Positions 16,791 through 25,241 of a stretch of 43,772 nt of DNA are shown here, piece after piece. The DNA lies in assembly GCA_022825005.1 (NCBI GenBank), contig JAJDYU010000072.1, positions 1 through 43,772 on the forward strand, given 5' to 3'. Each line of letters begins with the position of its first letter. The stretch's first letter is position 1. This stretch comes from Acidimicrobiia bacterium (GTDB lineage Bacteria > Actinomycetota > Acidimicrobiia > Acidimicrobiales > Bin134). The position numbers were made by a program, and so were the translations under genes. Below the pieces are notes generated by a model. It did no database searches and had not been told where the DNA came from. It was given only the letters and a program-made list of their open reading frames with translations.

Positions 16791-18128
16791 TCACAGCCCG
16801 AGCTTGGCGTCGAGGTGCTCGGCGAGCCCGTCGATTGGCACCCGGTCTTGGGCCATGGTGTCCCGATCGCGCACGGTTACCGCCCGGTCTTCCAGGGAGT
16901 CGAAGTCCACGGTCACGCAGTAGGGGGTGCCGATCTCGTCTTGGCGGCGATAGCGGCGGCCGATCGACTGGGTCACGTCGTAGTCGGTCATCCAGCGGGG
17001 CTGGAGCAGGCCCAGCACCTCCTCAGACACCGCTTGTAGCTCGGGCTTCTTCGACAGGGGCAGCACCGCCGCCTTGTAGGGGGCGAGCCGAGGGTGGAAC
17101 CGCAGCACGGTGCGGGTCTCCCCCCGCACCTCTTCGGTGTCGTAGGCGGCCAGCAGAAACGCCATCATCGTGCGGGTGGCCCCCGCGGCTGGCTCGATCA
17201 CGTGGGGGCGGTAGCGCTCGTCGGCCTGCTGGTCGTAATAGTCCAGATCGACGCCGGAGTGCTGGGCGTGCTGGGTGAGGTCGTAGTCGGTGCGGTTGGC
17301 GATGCCCTCCAACTCGCCCCATCCCCAAGGAAACAGGTACTCCACATCGGCGGTGCCAGCTGAGTAGTGGCTCAGCTCGTCGGCATCGTGGGGCCGCAGG
17401 CGTAGCTTATCGGCGGGGATGCCCAGCTCGGTGTACCAATCCATGCGGGCGCTGCACCAGTACTCGAACCACATGTCGGCCTCGTCGGGGGGCACGAAGA
17501 ACTCCATCTCCATCTGCTCGAACTCCCGGGTGCGGAAAATGAAGTTGCCCGGGGTGATCTCGTTGCGGAACGACTTGCCGATCTGAGCGATGCCGAAGGG
17601 CGGCTTGTTGCGAACGGTATTCAGCACGTTGGCGAAGTTGATGAACATACCCTGGGCCGTTTCGGGCCGCAGGTACACGTCGGCACCGGCCCCGGCCACC
17701 GGGCCGGCCTGGGTTTGGAACATCAGATTGAACTCACGGGCCTCGGTGAGCTGGCCCTTTGCGCCGCAACTCGGGCACGTATCTGGGTCTTCCAGCTGAT
17801 CCTCGCGGTGGCGTGCGCCGCAGTTGCGACAGTCCACCAGGGGATCAGTGAAGTTGGTCAGGTGACCCGACGCCTCCCACACCTGGGGGGGAGACAGGAT
17901 GGAAGCGTCGAGGCCGACCACATCGGTGCGGAGCTGCACCATGGTCCGCCACCAGGCGTCCTTCACGTTGCGCAGCAGCAGCACGCCCAGCGGCCCGTAG
18001 TCGTAGGCGCTGCGAAATCCACCGTAGATCTCAGCCGACTGGTACACGAACCCCCGCCGCTTGCAAAGGTTCACCACCTTGTCCATCAGATCGTCGCCCG
18101 CACCCCGGTCGACCTCACCACCGCTCAT
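16791..18128 (-). CDS. glyS: Glycine--tRNA ligase (dimeric alpha2 type)
   Basis: Charges tRNA-Gly. The 445-residue class II synthetase shows the opening [22 protein letters not shown], a zinc ribbon with four Cys (CRNCGAR and TCPSCGAK), motif 2 [25 protein letters not shown], and the C-terminal anticodon-binding domain. Of several starts, ATG 18128 is chosen because TAGCCT sits exactly 7 nt upstream, the same element found before era; a GTG at 18167 would add 13 residues. The order glyS, PPDK-like, dnaG on one strand suggests one transcript. Confidence 0.94.
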   Translation of the reverse strand: MSGGEVDRGAGDDLMDKVVNLCKRRGFVYQSAEIYGGFRSAYDYGPLGVLLLRNVKDAWWRTMVQLRTDVVGLDASILSPPQVWEASGHLTNFTDPLVDCRNCGARHREDQLEDPDTCPSCGAKGQLTEAREFNLMFQTQAGPVAGAGADVYLRPETAQGMFINFANVLNTVRNKPPFGIAQIGKSFRNEITPGNFIFRTREFEQMEMEFFVPPDEADMWFEYWCSARMDWYTELGIPADKLRLRPHDADELSHYSAGTADVEYLFPWGWGELEGIANRTDYDLTQHAQHSGVDLDYYDQQADERYRPHVIEPAAGATRTMMAFLLAAYDTEEVRGETRTVLRFHPRLAPYKAAVLPLSKKPELQAVSEEVLGLLQPRWMTDYDVTQSIGRRYRRQDEIGTPYCVTVDFDSLEDRAVTVRDRDTMAQDRVPIDGLAEHLDAKLGL

Positions 18129-18135
18129 GGCCCGC

Positions 18136-18141
18136 AGGCTA
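18136..18141 (-). promoter_or_regulatory. -10-like box for leaderless glyS
   Basis: TAGCCT, 7 bases before ATG 18128, identical in sequence and spacing to the box before era. No ribosome site is present. Confidence 0.45.
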
Positions 18142-18193
18142 CCGGCCCCCCGCACAAGGTCTGACACCGAAAACGGCGCTTTGCGGAGGTAGA

Positions 18194-18382
18194 TCAGGCG
18201 GTTATGGGATCAGGAGCGATGACAACCTCAGGGTCAACGCCTACCAATTCTCCGGCTTCTCGGATCAATTCCTCAAGCTCTACGAGAGTCGCAGCGTTGG
18301 CGAAATAAGCGGAATCACCGATGGCGCCCTCCGCGAGCCAATCTCCGCTGCCCTGTTCTCTGGTGATCACGACCTGTGCCAT
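18194..18382 (-). CDS. hicB: HicB-like antitoxin
   Basis: Small 62-residue protein of the HicB fold: an N-terminal beta-rich part with the pattern [22 protein letters not shown], then the helix [15 protein letters not shown]. It should neutralise HicA by binding it. The ATG at 18382 follows a strong GGAGG at about 18389-18393; the longer upstream frame overlaps hicA and is unlikely. It lacks an obvious C-terminal DNA-binding domain, so it may not repress the operon by itself. The hicA stop is 22 bases upstream. Confidence 0.75.
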   Translation of the reverse strand: MAQVVITREQGSGDWLAEGAIGDSAYFANAATLVELEELIREAGELVGVDPEVVIAPDPITA

Positions 18383-18404
18383 GCCTTGTCCTCCATTTGG
18401 ATGT

Positions 18405-18644
18405 TCAGAGTAGCGCCTCAATCTCCTGGTCAGACAGCCCCACCCTATCAACCAGCATTTCCCGCAAATGCTTGGGTTTCACCGTCCTCCCCTTGTGCAG
18501 CGGGAGGATGATCGGCTGCCGTCCTTCAGCCCGCAAGAGAACATGCGAGCCTCTCTGCCGGACCTTCTGGTAGCCGATCCTACGGAGCAGTCGCAGAACT
18601 TGGTTGGGTTTGAGGGCTGGAAACCGGGAGACCGGAAGCGACAT
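18405..18644 (-). CDS. hicA: HicA-like mRNA interferase toxin
   Basis: A 79-residue protein with the HicA double-stranded-RNA-binding-like fold: LKPNQVLRLLRRIGYQKVRQRGSHVLL, with the catalytic His in GSHVLL, followed by LPLHKGRTVKPKHLREML. Family members cleave mRNA in a translation-independent way. ATG 18644 is preferred to ATG 18662 because TATCCT lies exactly 7 nt upstream and family members begin near here. The pair is wedged between recO and glyS, and its upstream DNA is markedly AT-richer than the surroundings, suggesting acquisition. Confidence 0.82.
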   Translation of the reverse strand: MSLPVSRFPALKPNQVLRLLRRIGYQKVRQRGSHVLLRAEGRQPIILPLHKGRTVKPKHLREMLVDRVGLSDQEIEALL

Positions 18645-18651
18645 TGCCAGC

Positions 18652-18679
18652 AGGATACCCATTTGTCATTACTTTTCAA
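18652..18679 (-). promoter_or_regulatory. hicAB promoter
   Basis: On the minus strand TTGAAA (18679-18674), 16-base spacer, TATCCT (18657-18652), then 7 bases to the hicA ATG. A TTGACA also occurs just upstream at 18699-18694 across the recO stop, but has no -10 box at good spacing. Confidence 0.5.
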
Positions 18680-18695
18680 ATATTTTCCATACATG

Positions 18696-19409
18696 TCAAT
18701 GATAGGCGCCGGTGGTGCGGAGTCGGCGTTCTAGGTGGTGTTCCATGGCCGCGGTGGCTAGGTGCTCGACTTCGCTGTTGGCGGGTGAGGGGGGTTGGGT
18801 CAGGGCGGCGCTGAGGTTGCCGCCGAGGACCATTCGCATCAACTCCAACGCGTCGGGTGACAGGGGGGATCCCCTGCGGCAGTTGCGGCACAGCGCGCCG
18901 CCGCTGGCGTAGTCGAAGGCCGAAAGATCGCCATCTGCTCCGCACGATGCGCACACTCCCACTTCGGGTCCTACCCCGTCGTGGACCAGGAGCTTGAGGT
19001 AGAAGGCGGGCACCACCAGCGCCGAGTCGCCCGCGTCCAGCGCCCGGAGTCCGCCCAGAAGCATCCGATAGAGCGCGCCGTCGGACTCCCGGTCCACGCC
19101 CACCCGGTCGACCGCCTCCAGCATGGCCATGGCCTTGGCGAGGCGGCCCAAGTCCTCCCGCACGGCCCGGAACTGGTCCACGGTTTCGGTCTGGGTCACT
19201 ATGTCGAGCTCGCTTCGCCCCCGGTGGAGCTGGACCTGCACGTGGCTGGTCGGCTCAAGGCGCCCGCCGAACTTGCTGCGGGTTTTGCGGACGCCTTTGG
19301 CCACCGCCCGCACCTTGCCGTGCCCCCGGGTGCAGAACACCACGATGCGGTCGGCCTCGCCCAACTTGTAGGTGCGAAGCACGATCCCTTGATCCCGGTA
19401 GAGGCTCAC
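18696..19409 (-). CDS. recO: DNA repair protein RecO
   Basis: Helps load RecA at gaps in the RecFOR pathway. The 237-residue protein has the N-terminal OB fold (GIVLRTYKLGEADRIVVFCT, GVRKTRSKFGGRLEP) and a C-terminal helical domain with a Cys4 zinc site (CASCGA and CRNCR). GTG 19409 gives the family start. It stands 50 bases after uppS, the era/recO/uppS neighbourhood being common in bacteria. Confidence 0.92.
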   Translation of the reverse strand: MSLYRDQGIVLRTYKLGEADRIVVFCTRGHGKVRAVAKGVRKTRSKFGGRLEPTSHVQVQLHRGRSELDIVTQTETVDQFRAVREDLGRLAKAMAMLEAVDRVGVDRESDGALYRMLLGGLRALDAGDSALVVPAFYLKLLVHDGVGPEVGVCASCGADGDLSAFDYASGGALCRNCRRGSPLSPDALELMRMVLGGNLSAALTQPPSPANSEVEHLATAAMEHHLERRLRTTGAYH

Positions 19410-19423
19410 CGGACCAAGCCTCT

Positions 19424-19443
19424 CACTCCTCGAACCAGGAGTG
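19424..19443. other. Small inverted repeat between uppS and recO
   Basis: CACTCCT, a 6-base loop, then AGGAGTG: a 7-bp perfect stem. No T tract follows on the minus strand, so a weak attenuator or processing signal is as likely as a terminator. Confidence 0.35.
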
Positions 19444-19459
19444 GCTCATGGTGCGCCCG

Positions 19460-20182
19460 TTATCTGACCCGGCCGAAGCGGCGGTGGCGGTGCTGGTATT
19501 CGGCGATGGCGGCAAACAGGTCGCAGCGGGTGAAATCGGGCCACAGCACATCGCTGAACACCAGCTCGGAATAAGCCAGCTCCCACAGCAGGAAGTTGGA
19601 GATGCGGTATTCCCCCGAGGTGCGGATGATGAGGTCGGGCTCGGGCATCTCCGGGTCGTAAAGGTGGCGGGCGATGGTCCGCTCGTTGATCATCCGAGAC
19701 GGAATCCGCTGGGCGGCGATGCGCTTCACCGCGTCCACGATCTCGGCCCGGCCGCCATAGTTGAAGGCCACCGCCAGCGTCATCCGCGTATTGTTCTGGG
19801 TGAGCTCGATGGCCTCGTCCATCTCCTTGATCAGGCCTTTTGGCACCCGCCAGTCACGACGGCCGATGAAGCGGATCCGCACCCCCATTTCGTTCAACTC
19901 GTCGCAGCGCCGTCGCAAGATGGTGCGGTTGAAGTTCAGCAGAAAGCGCACCTCGTCGTCGGGCCGGTTCCAGTTCTCGGTGGAGAAGGCGTACACCGTG
20001 AGCCACTCGATGCCCAGCTCCAGCCCCCCTTCGATCACGTCGAAAAGAGCGTGCTCGCCCTGTTCGTGGCCATCGGTGCGGGCCATGCCCCGCTGCTCGG
20101 CCCAGCGCCCGTTGCCGTCCATCACGCATCCGACATGGCGGGGGATTCGATTCAGATCCAGGCCATGACCCGACAAGTCCAC
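19460..20182 (-). CDS. uppS: Isoprenyl transferase (undecaprenyl/polyprenyl diphosphate synthase)
   Basis: Builds the polyprenyl carrier for cell-wall synthesis by cis-condensation of isopentenyl diphosphate. The 240-residue protein has the P-loop-like CVMDGNGRWAEQRG with catalytic Asp, GIEWLTVYAFSTENWNR, the FNYGGRAEI stretch and the C-terminal PDLIIRTSGEYRISNFLLWELAYSE region in pieces. The frame continues far upstream into non-coding sequence; GTG 20182 is chosen for length and because TACCGT lies 6 nt before it. It is divergent from dinG. Confidence 0.93.
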   Translation of the reverse strand: MDLSGHGLDLNRIPRHVGCVMDGNGRWAEQRGMARTDGHEQGEHALFDVIEGGLELGIEWLTVYAFSTENWNRPDDEVRFLLNFNRTILRRRCDELNEMGVRIRFIGRRDWRVPKGLIKEMDEAIELTQNNTRMTLAVAFNYGGRAEIVDAVKRIAAQRIPSRMINERTIARHLYDPEMPEPDLIIRTSGEYRISNFLLWELAYSELVFSDVLWPDFTRCDLFAAIAEYQHRHRRFGRVR

Positions 20183-20188
20183 ACCTGC

Positions 20189-20194
20189 ACGGTA
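20189..20194 (-). promoter_or_regulatory. -10-like box for leaderless uppS
   Basis: TACCGT on the minus strand ends 6 bases before GTG 20182. It supports the chosen start against the longer reading frame. Confidence 0.4.
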
Positions 20195-20271
20195 CTCCCC
20201 CGCGAGCCCAGATTGTGTGCGGGAGAAGCCTCCCAACCGGGTTTCTCCCCAATTCCTCCATCGGGCACCAC

Positions 20272-20277
20272 TAGCGT
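20272..20277 (+). promoter_or_regulatory. -10-like box for leaderless dinG
   Basis: TAGCGT is followed by 7 bases and the ATG at 20285. Confidence 0.42.
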
Positions 20278-20284
20278 CGGGGTG

Positions 20285-22168
20285 ATGCCCGAAATCGCCG
20301 CAGTCGACGAGGCTCTGGAGGCGGCCGTCTCGTCGCTGGACGGCGGGGGCGAGCGGCGGCCAGGGCAACGAGACATGTGCCATGCAGTGGCCGAGGCGAT
20401 GGAGTCGGGGAGGCACCTGGTGGTGGCCGCCGGCACCGGAACAGGCAAGTCGCTGGCCTATCTGGTGCCGCTGGTACTGGGTGAAGGCCCTTCAGTAGTG
20501 GCCACCGCGACGAAGACTCTCCAAGACCAGCTGGTCGACAAGGATCTCCCTCAACTGGCCGAGGCGATGGGTAAGCCGGTGCACTTCGCCGTGCTCAAGG
20601 GGCGGTCCAATTATCTGTGTCTCCAGCGGTTGGAGGAGCATCTCGCCGACGATCAATTGAGCCTGGAAATCGCCGATAGCACCAAGGCGGAGATCAACCG
20701 ACTGGCGGCGTGGGCCGGGCACACCGAAACCGGCGACCGGGCCGAGCTGGACTTCGAGCCCTCCCCGGCCGCCTGGGACGCGCTGAGCGTGTCGGGCCGG
20801 GAGTGTCCGGGAGCGCAGCGCTGCCCATCAGGACCGGTCTGCTTCGCGGAGAAGGCCCATCACCGGGCCGATGCCGCCGACATCGTGGTGGTGAACACCC
20901 ACCTCTACTGCCTGCAACTGTTCAGCGACATCCCGCTTCTGCCCGAGCACGAGACGGTGGTCATCGACGAAGCCCACGGCTTGGAGGACATCGTTTCCGA
21001 CACCGCGGGGCTGTCTTTGACCGGGGGGCGGTTCGACGACCTGGCCCGCCGCGTCCGGGCGGTGGTGGCCGAATCGGCCGCGGCTGGCGACCTGGAAGAC
21101 GCCGGTGTGCTTCTGCGGGAGGCTCTGTCCCCCTACCGCGACAAGCCCCTTCCGGCCCCCTTGCCCGACGAACTCCAGCGCACGGCCGTGGTGGCACGGG
21201 GCCGGGTGGAGCAGGCGCTCGTCGAGCTGCGGGGAGTGCCCGACGATGCCCCCGGCGACGTCGCCCCCCGCAAACTGCGGGCCATGCTGTTGGCCGGAGC
21301 CCTGGCCGAGGACTTGGCCCGGGCGGTGGAGGCCACACCCGCTGAGGTGGCCTGGGTGTCGGGCACCGAGACCGCTCCCGCGTGGCGGATCGCCCCCATC
21401 CAACTGGGAGAATTGCTGACCGAGCACCTGTGGGATCACACCACCGCGGTGTTGACCAGCGCCACCATCCCCATGAACCTGGGCGAGGTGCTGGGGCTAC
21501 ACCCCGACGAGCACGACGCCATCGATGTGGGCAGCCCGTTCGACTACGAGGCCAATGGGCTGCTGTATTGCGCCAAGCACCTCCCCGACCCCCGCAACCC
21601 CGGCTACGAATCCGCCGCCCACGAGGAGCTGGCCGCCCTGATTGAGGCCGCCGGTGGCCGAACTCTGGCCCTGTTCACCAGCTACCGGGCCATGGACCGG
21701 GCCGCCGATGTGCTGCAAAAGAAGCTCGACTTCGAGATCTACACCCAGCGCGACCTGCCCAAGCCCGAGCTTTTGCGGCGCTTCGCCGCCGAGGTGGAGA
21801 GCTGCCTATTTGCCACCATGAGCTTTTGGCAGGGAGTGGACGTGCCCGGGGAGTCGCTATCGCTGGTGGTGATCGACCGCCTGCCGTTTCCCCGGCCCGA
21901 CGATCCCCTGCTGGAGGCTCGGCGGGAGCGCTATGGCAATGAGGCCTTCCGCCTTGTGGACCTGCCCAGGGCCGCCACCCGGCTGGCCCAGGGCGCCGGG
22001 CGGCTAATCCGACGGTGTGACGACCGGGGCGTGGTGGCGGTGCTCGACTCCCGAATGGCCCGGGCTGGCTATCGCTGGGAGCTGGTACGCTCCCTTCCCC
22101 AATTCCCCCGCACCGCCGAGCGGGACCGGGCCGTGACCCTGCTGCGGTCGATTCGCGACGGGGTCTGA
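20285..22168 (+). CDS. dinG: DinG/XPD-type ATP-dependent DNA helicase
   Basis: A superfamily 2 helicase that unwinds DNA 5' to 3' and resolves R-loops and other blocks. The 627-residue protein has motif I AAGTGTGKSLAYLVP, four spaced cysteines of a 4Fe-4S cluster (in YLCLQR, RECPGAQRCPSG and PVCFAE), the DEAH box VVIDEAHGLED, motif III TSATI, and the C-terminal helicase signature SFWQGVDVPGESLSLVVI then DRLPFPRPDDP. The open frame runs 279 codons further upstream, over the antisense of uppS; ATG 20285 is chosen on domain start and the -10 box. No exonuclease domain is fused. Confidence 0.92.
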   Translation: MPEIAAVDEALEAAVSSLDGGGERRPGQRDMCHAVAEAMESGRHLVVAAGTGTGKSLAYLVPLVLGEGPSVVATATKTLQDQLVDKDLPQLAEAMGKPVHFAVLKGRSNYLCLQRLEEHLADDQLSLEIADSTKAEINRLAAWAGHTETGDRAELDFEPSPAAWDALSVSGRECPGAQRCPSGPVCFAEKAHHRADAADIVVVNTHLYCLQLFSDIPLLPEHETVVIDEAHGLEDIVSDTAGLSLTGGRFDDLARRVRAVVAESAAAGDLEDAGVLLREALSPYRDKPLPAPLPDELQRTAVVARGRVEQALVELRGVPDDAPGDVAPRKLRAMLLAGALAEDLARAVEATPAEVAWVSGTETAPAWRIAPIQLGELLTEHLWDHTTAVLTSATIPMNLGEVLGLHPDEHDAIDVGSPFDYEANGLLYCAKHLPDPRNPGYESAAHEELAALIEAAGGRTLALFTSYRAMDRAADVLQKKLDFEIYTQRDLPKPELLRRFAAEVESCLFATMSFWQGVDVPGESLSLVVIDRLPFPRPDDPLLEARRERYGNEAFRLVDLPRAATRLAQGAGRLIRRCDDRGVVAVLDSRMARAGYRWELVRSLPQFPRTAERDRAVTLLRSIRDGV

Positions 22169-22169
22169 C

Positions 22170-23108
22170 CTACAGATCGGGACCGGCCATGGCGCCCGGT
22201 CCGTAGCCGAAGCGGTCGAGCATCTCGGGGCGGCGCTGCCAGTTCCTCTCCACCCCCACGCGCAGCTCCAAGAACACGCCCATAGGAAGCTGGGCCCGGG
22301 CCGCGGTGCCCACTTGCTTGAGCACCGCGCCCTTCTTGCCGATCACCATGGGCTTCTGCGACTCCCGCTCCACCAATATCTCTACCTTGATGCGGGGCCA
22401 CTCCCATTCGGTCACCGCCACGGTGATGGAGTGGGGCAGCTCCTCGCGGGTCACCGCCAGAAGCTGTTCGCGCACCAACTCGGCCACCCAGCGCGCCTCA
22501 GGCATGTCGCGCACCATGTCGGGGGGGTAAAGCGGAGGGCCGGAGGGCATGAGCTCGCACAACCGTTCCACCAGGGCGTCCACCCCTTTGCCGGTGCGGG
22601 CCGAGGTGGGGAAATACTCGGCGAACCCCAGCTCGCCGGCCGCGGCCAGCTGAGCCACCACCTTCGACCGGGAGGCGGCGTCGATCTTGGTCACCACCAC
22701 GATGGAGTCGGGGCCCAGCCGCTCGGCAATGAACCGGTCGCCCCGGCCCAGCGGCCGGGTGGCGTCGATGCACAAACACACCACGTCCACATCGTCGGCC
22801 GCATCGGCCGCAGTGGCATTCAGCCGCTCCCCCAATGCCGTTTTGGGCTTGTGAATGCCCGGTGTATCCACAAATACCACCTGCACCCCGTCACGGTGCA
22901 GCACGCCGCGCACCGCATGTCGGGTGGTTTGGGCCTTATCGGAGACGATGGCCACCTTGGTACCCACGATGGCGTTGATCAGGGTGGATTTTCCTGAATT
23001 GGGCCGGCCCAAAAGCGTCACAAACCCCGACCGAAAGCCCTCCCAGGGGCTTCGACCGCCAGGGTCGCCGACCGCATCGTCTGTCGGCGCGTCTCCCTGC
23101 TCAGCCAC
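22170..23108 (-). CDS. era: GTPase Era
   Basis: Ribosome-assembly GTPase that binds the 3' end of 16S rRNA. Motifs: G1 GRPNSGKSTLIN, G2 QTTRH, G3 DTPGIHKP, G4 TKID, then a C-terminal KH domain with VIGKKGAVLKQVG. It is 312 residues from GTG 23108; a TTG at 23171 opens the frame but would overlap smpB. TAGCCT lies exactly 7 nt before GTG 23108. Its stop is one base from the dinG stop, so the two genes converge with no room for a terminator. Confidence 0.93.
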   Translation of the reverse strand: MAEQGDAPTDDAVGDPGGRSPWEGFRSGFVTLLGRPNSGKSTLINAIVGTKVAIVSDKAQTTRHAVRGVLHRDGVQVVFVDTPGIHKPKTALGERLNATAADAADDVDVVCLCIDATRPLGRGDRFIAERLGPDSIVVVTKIDAASRSKVVAQLAAAGELGFAEYFPTSARTGKGVDALVERLCELMPSGPPLYPPDMVRDMPEARWVAELVREQLLAVTREELPHSITVAVTEWEWPRIKVEILVERESQKPMVIGKKGAVLKQVGTAARAQLPMGVFLELRVGVERNWQRRPEMLDRFGYGPGAMAGPDL

Positions 23109-23115
23109 GCCGACC

Positions 23116-23121
23116 AGGCTA
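23116..23121 (-). promoter_or_regulatory. -10-like box for leaderless era
   Basis: TAGCCT with 7 bases to GTG 23108, the same hexamer and spacing as before glyS. Confidence 0.45.
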
Positions 23122-23158
23122 CCGCCCAAATGCCCCCGCCCTATCCCTGCCGCCCGGG

Positions 23159-23164
23159 TACCGT
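23159..23164 (+). promoter_or_regulatory. -10-like box for leaderless smpB
   Basis: TACCGT ends 6 bases before the smpB ATG at 23171, divergent from the era promoter 38 bases away. Confidence 0.4.
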
Positions 23165-23170
23165 GAGCCA

Positions 23171-23686
23171 ATGGCCGGGTCGAAGCCGGGATCGAATAGC
23201 GAGCAGGAGCCCACCAAGGTAGTGGCCACCAATCGCCGCGCCCGGAGGGACTACGAGATCATCGACGAGTACGAGGCCGGCCTGGTGCTGGTGGGTTCGG
23301 AGGTGAAGTCGCTACGGGAGTCCAACGTGACCCTCACCGAGTCGTACGCCCGTATGACCGATGGCGAGCTGTGGCTCCAGTCGCTGCACATCGCCCCCTA
23401 CTCCCACACCGGTGGGGAGTCAGGCCACGACCCCGACCGCCCCAAGAAGCTGCTGTTGCACCGGGGCGAGCTCAACCGAATCAAAGCCCGCCTTGAACAA
23501 GACCGCCTCACCGTCGTTCCGTTGTCCCTCTACTTCAAGCAAGGCCGGGCCAAGGTGCAGATCGGTCTGGCCCGGGGCCGCCGCCGAGCCGACAAGCGCC
23601 AAGCCATCGCCGAACAAGACGCCCGCCGCGAGGCCCGCAACGAGATGGGCCGAGCGGCCAAAACCGGGGGAATGCTGTCCGAGTGA
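23171..23686 (+). CDS. smpB: SsrA-binding protein SmpB
   Basis: Partner of tmRNA in rescuing stalled ribosomes. The 171-residue protein has the OB-fold core ARRDYEIIDEYEAGLVLVGS then EVKSLRESNVTLTESYAR, the IAPYSHTG region, RKKLLLH-type RPKKLLLHRGEL, and a basic C-terminal tail (GRRRADKRQAIAEQDARRE) that enters the mRNA channel. The N-terminus is about 15 residues longer than in minimal homologs. The tmRNA gene begins 39 bases downstream, the classic smpB-ssrA pairing. Confidence 0.95.
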   Translation: MAGSKPGSNSEQEPTKVVATNRRARRDYEIIDEYEAGLVLVGSEVKSLRESNVTLTESYARMTDGELWLQSLHIAPYSHTGGESGHDPDRPKKLLLHRGELNRIKARLEQDRLTVVPLSLYFKQGRAKVQIGLARGRRRADKRQAIAEQDARREARNEMGRAAKTGGMLSE

Positions 23687-23725
23687 GCCGGTATCATGGC
23701 GGGGCACCTTGACAACTGTGCACAC

Positions 23726-24111
23726 GGGGCTGATCGGTTTCGACGTTGGGACCGGGGGCTGCGCTGTGCGACCCGAGTTGCTCAGACTCGCAAAACGGGG
23801 CAACCAACCAAGCGGCAATGACCGTGAACTTCTCGCAGCCTGATCATTCTGGCCTAGAGAAGCACTGCGACCGGTAACGGCACGCGGGGCCGGTCCACCG
23901 CAGCCCGGCAACAGAAGCGGTGGAGACAGTAGGGACAGACCACTGACGGCGGGAAAGACCGCTGGCTCCGGGGAACAGACCCGGTGGCGGACCCTCTAGC
24001 GGGGGTCACCCGACCCGGCGACGCGGCTGCCATCGACGCCGCACACCGGGAATGGTCGTATCACAGTCAGATCTCGCCCAGCGGACGGGGGTTCGATTCC
24101 CCCCAGCTCCA
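23726..24111 (+). ncRNA. ssrA: Transfer-messenger RNA (tmRNA)
   Basis: The 5' end GGGGCTGATCGGTTTCGAC is diagnostic of tmRNA. The 3' end has a T-arm (GGGGGTTCGATTCCCCCC) and acceptor strand CAGCTCC plus discriminator A; it pairs with GGGGCTG through seven pairs including one G-U. CCA is not encoded (next bases CTTC). Length is about 386 nt, one-piece type. The mRNA-like part opens at GCA 23790 after CAGACTC and closes at TGA 23841-23843. Antisense frames here produce spurious proteins often mis-annotated. Confidence 0.95.
23790..23843 (+). other. tmRNA proteolysis-tag reading frame
   Basis: Reading from resume codon GCA gives AKRGNQPSGNDRELLAA followed by TGA. The tag is 17 residues, ending LLAA instead of the more usual ALAA; the terminal Leu-Ala-Ala recognised by ClpXP is retained. 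Charged residues (Lys, Arg, Asp, Arg, Glu) dominate. Confidence 0.85.
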
Positions 24112-24597
24112 CTTCGGCTAGTCCCCCGTCCTTTGGCTCGATTCGAGGGGTATTCGATTCCTGATTGCCCCGGCTCTGCCATCGCGTGTGCGGTGATGGG
24201 CCAGACCAATTGAATGACACTCGCGAGGCCTTGAAGCGTCTTAGACCAGTTGACAAACCACATCTTCATTTTATTTCTTTATCTAGTATTCCAATAACAC
24301 TCATTACATTGAAATCCGACTCGGCAAATGCCATTTAGGCACGGGGAATAGGGTTAGCGGATTACGACACCCACAATGGTCATATTGCAACCATTGAATG
24401 GCCCTACATCTTTACAACATTTGAAGGGTTTGAACCTTGCAACGTCTACGAGGGCAATTCAATAGGTAGCACGTTGTTAGCTTCGCAAATCAACGCAATC
24501 CGAAGCACAGTCCGAATTCAATGCAGTCATGTGGTGTAGCTTTGATAATGTCTGTTATGGTGACTATTTCCATGAACGCCCCCTCAATCAATGTGTC
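24112..24597. other. AT-rich gap after tmRNA with no convincing gene
   Basis: The 486 bases drop clearly in GC after about 24240, with stretches such as CATTTTATTTCTTTATC. I see no protein-coding frame with high-GC codon use. Two imperfect copies of AGACCARTTGA lie at 24203-24213 and 24243-24253. ATTCGATTCC near 24150 echoes the T-loop of the tmRNA, which could be a decayed attachment remnant, but only about ten bases agree. GATAAT at 24544-24549 is a possible -10 box for the next gene, without a good -35. Confidence 0.5.
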
Positions 24598-25095
24598 ATG
24601 ACGTCCAAGACAAACGTTCCCAATTCGATCTCACTTGAGGGCCATGACAGAGGCGAGCTATCGGCAGCCCTTGACAACTGCGTTTCATTGCTGACAGAGG
24701 CAGTCTCTTTCGCAGCGACCCTTGAGATGGAACGCAACAATCTCGACTCCAATGAGTACGCGGTGATGGAGCTCTTCTCGCAGCAAAGCGAGTGGACCGC
24801 AACCCAGTTAGTCGAGGAATTGTCACTCGACCCCTCACATATCAGCCGTCTGGTCGCCCATCTGGTTGACCGGCGCCTGCTGCGCCGACGGCGCTCAAGG
24901 ACTGACCGGCGCGTGGTCCACCTTGCCCTGACCGATTCCGGAAGCGACATGATCGGCGAGGCGCGCGACAAAGTCCGCGCCTACCGGCACAGGCTCCTAG
25001 AAGGGGTGGGCCGCGAGGAGTTCGACGGTTTCTTCACAACCGCCCACAAGGTCTTCCAGAAATACACCGAGATCAGAACTACCCCCCACGGGTAA
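24598..25095 (+). CDS. MarR-family transcriptional regulator (paralog A)
   Basis: A 165-residue winged-helix regulator. The core reads NNLDSNEYAVMELF, then the recognition part WTATQLVEELSLDPSHISRL and the wing RRLLRRRRSRTDRRVVHLAL, with amphipathic dimerisation helices at both ends. The wing motif LLRRRRSRTDRRV is shared exactly with paralog B at 25242-25760 and nearly so with paralog C at 28263-28742. Start is uncertain: ATG 24598 (MTSKTN) matches the paralogs better than ATG 24529; neither has a ribosome site. Ligand unknown. Confidence 0.85.
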   Translation: MTSKTNVPNSISLEGHDRGELSAALDNCVSLLTEAVSFAATLEMERNNLDSNEYAVMELFSQQSEWTATQLVEELSLDPSHISRLVAHLVDRRLLRRRRSRTDRRVVHLALTDSGSDMIGEARDKVRAYRHRLLEGVGREEFDGFFTTAHKVFQKYTEIRTTPHG

Positions 25096-25195
25096 GCCGC
25101 CCAGCACCCGCCGCCCACTAGAGCGCGGCCAACGACGACCTCTTCGAAATCGCAGACCTGCCCTACTTCGGCACCAGTTGTTGTCCACTATCGCC

Positions 25196-25228
25196 TTGGG
25201 CTGTGAACGTTGCTGTTTGATAACGTTG
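25196..25228 (+). promoter_or_regulatory. Promoter with repeated AACGTTG before MarR paralog B
   Basis: TTGGGC (25196-25201), 17-base spacer, GATAAC (25219-25224). AACGTTG occurs at 25206-25212 and again at 25222-25228, 16 bases apart; the second copy covers the -10 box. Each contains palindromic AACGTT, as expected for a dimeric repressor, so autorepression is likely. The predicted leader is only about 11 nt. Confidence 0.5.
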
Positions 25229-25241
25229 TAGAACAAGTCTC

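Noticed and set aside
19448..20284. N-terminal extension of dinG by 279 codons
   Set aside because: It lies wholly antisense to uppS and shows no domain; the helicase begins at ATG 20285 with a -10 box in place.
22170..23171. TTG start at 23171 for era
   Set aside because: It would overlap the smpB start and add 21 residues without family similarity; GTG 23108 has an exact leaderless -10 box.
24091..24180. Possible att duplication of the tmRNA end (repeated ATTCGATTCC)
   Set aside because: Only about ten bases match and no integrase is in the window; kept only as a note on the gap.
24006..24269. Antisense frames over the tmRNA 3' end (containing GGNRTPVRWARSD)
   Set aside because: This is a known artefact: reverse-strand reading of the tmRNA T-arm and acceptor. 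The structure of tmRNA explains the sequence fully.
25116..25218. Short coding-like stretch between MarR A and B (ANDDLFEIADLPYFG)
   Set aside because: About 32 codons between stops, without a start or ribosome site; its 3' part overlaps the MarR B promoter. Possibly a gene scrap, but too short to support.
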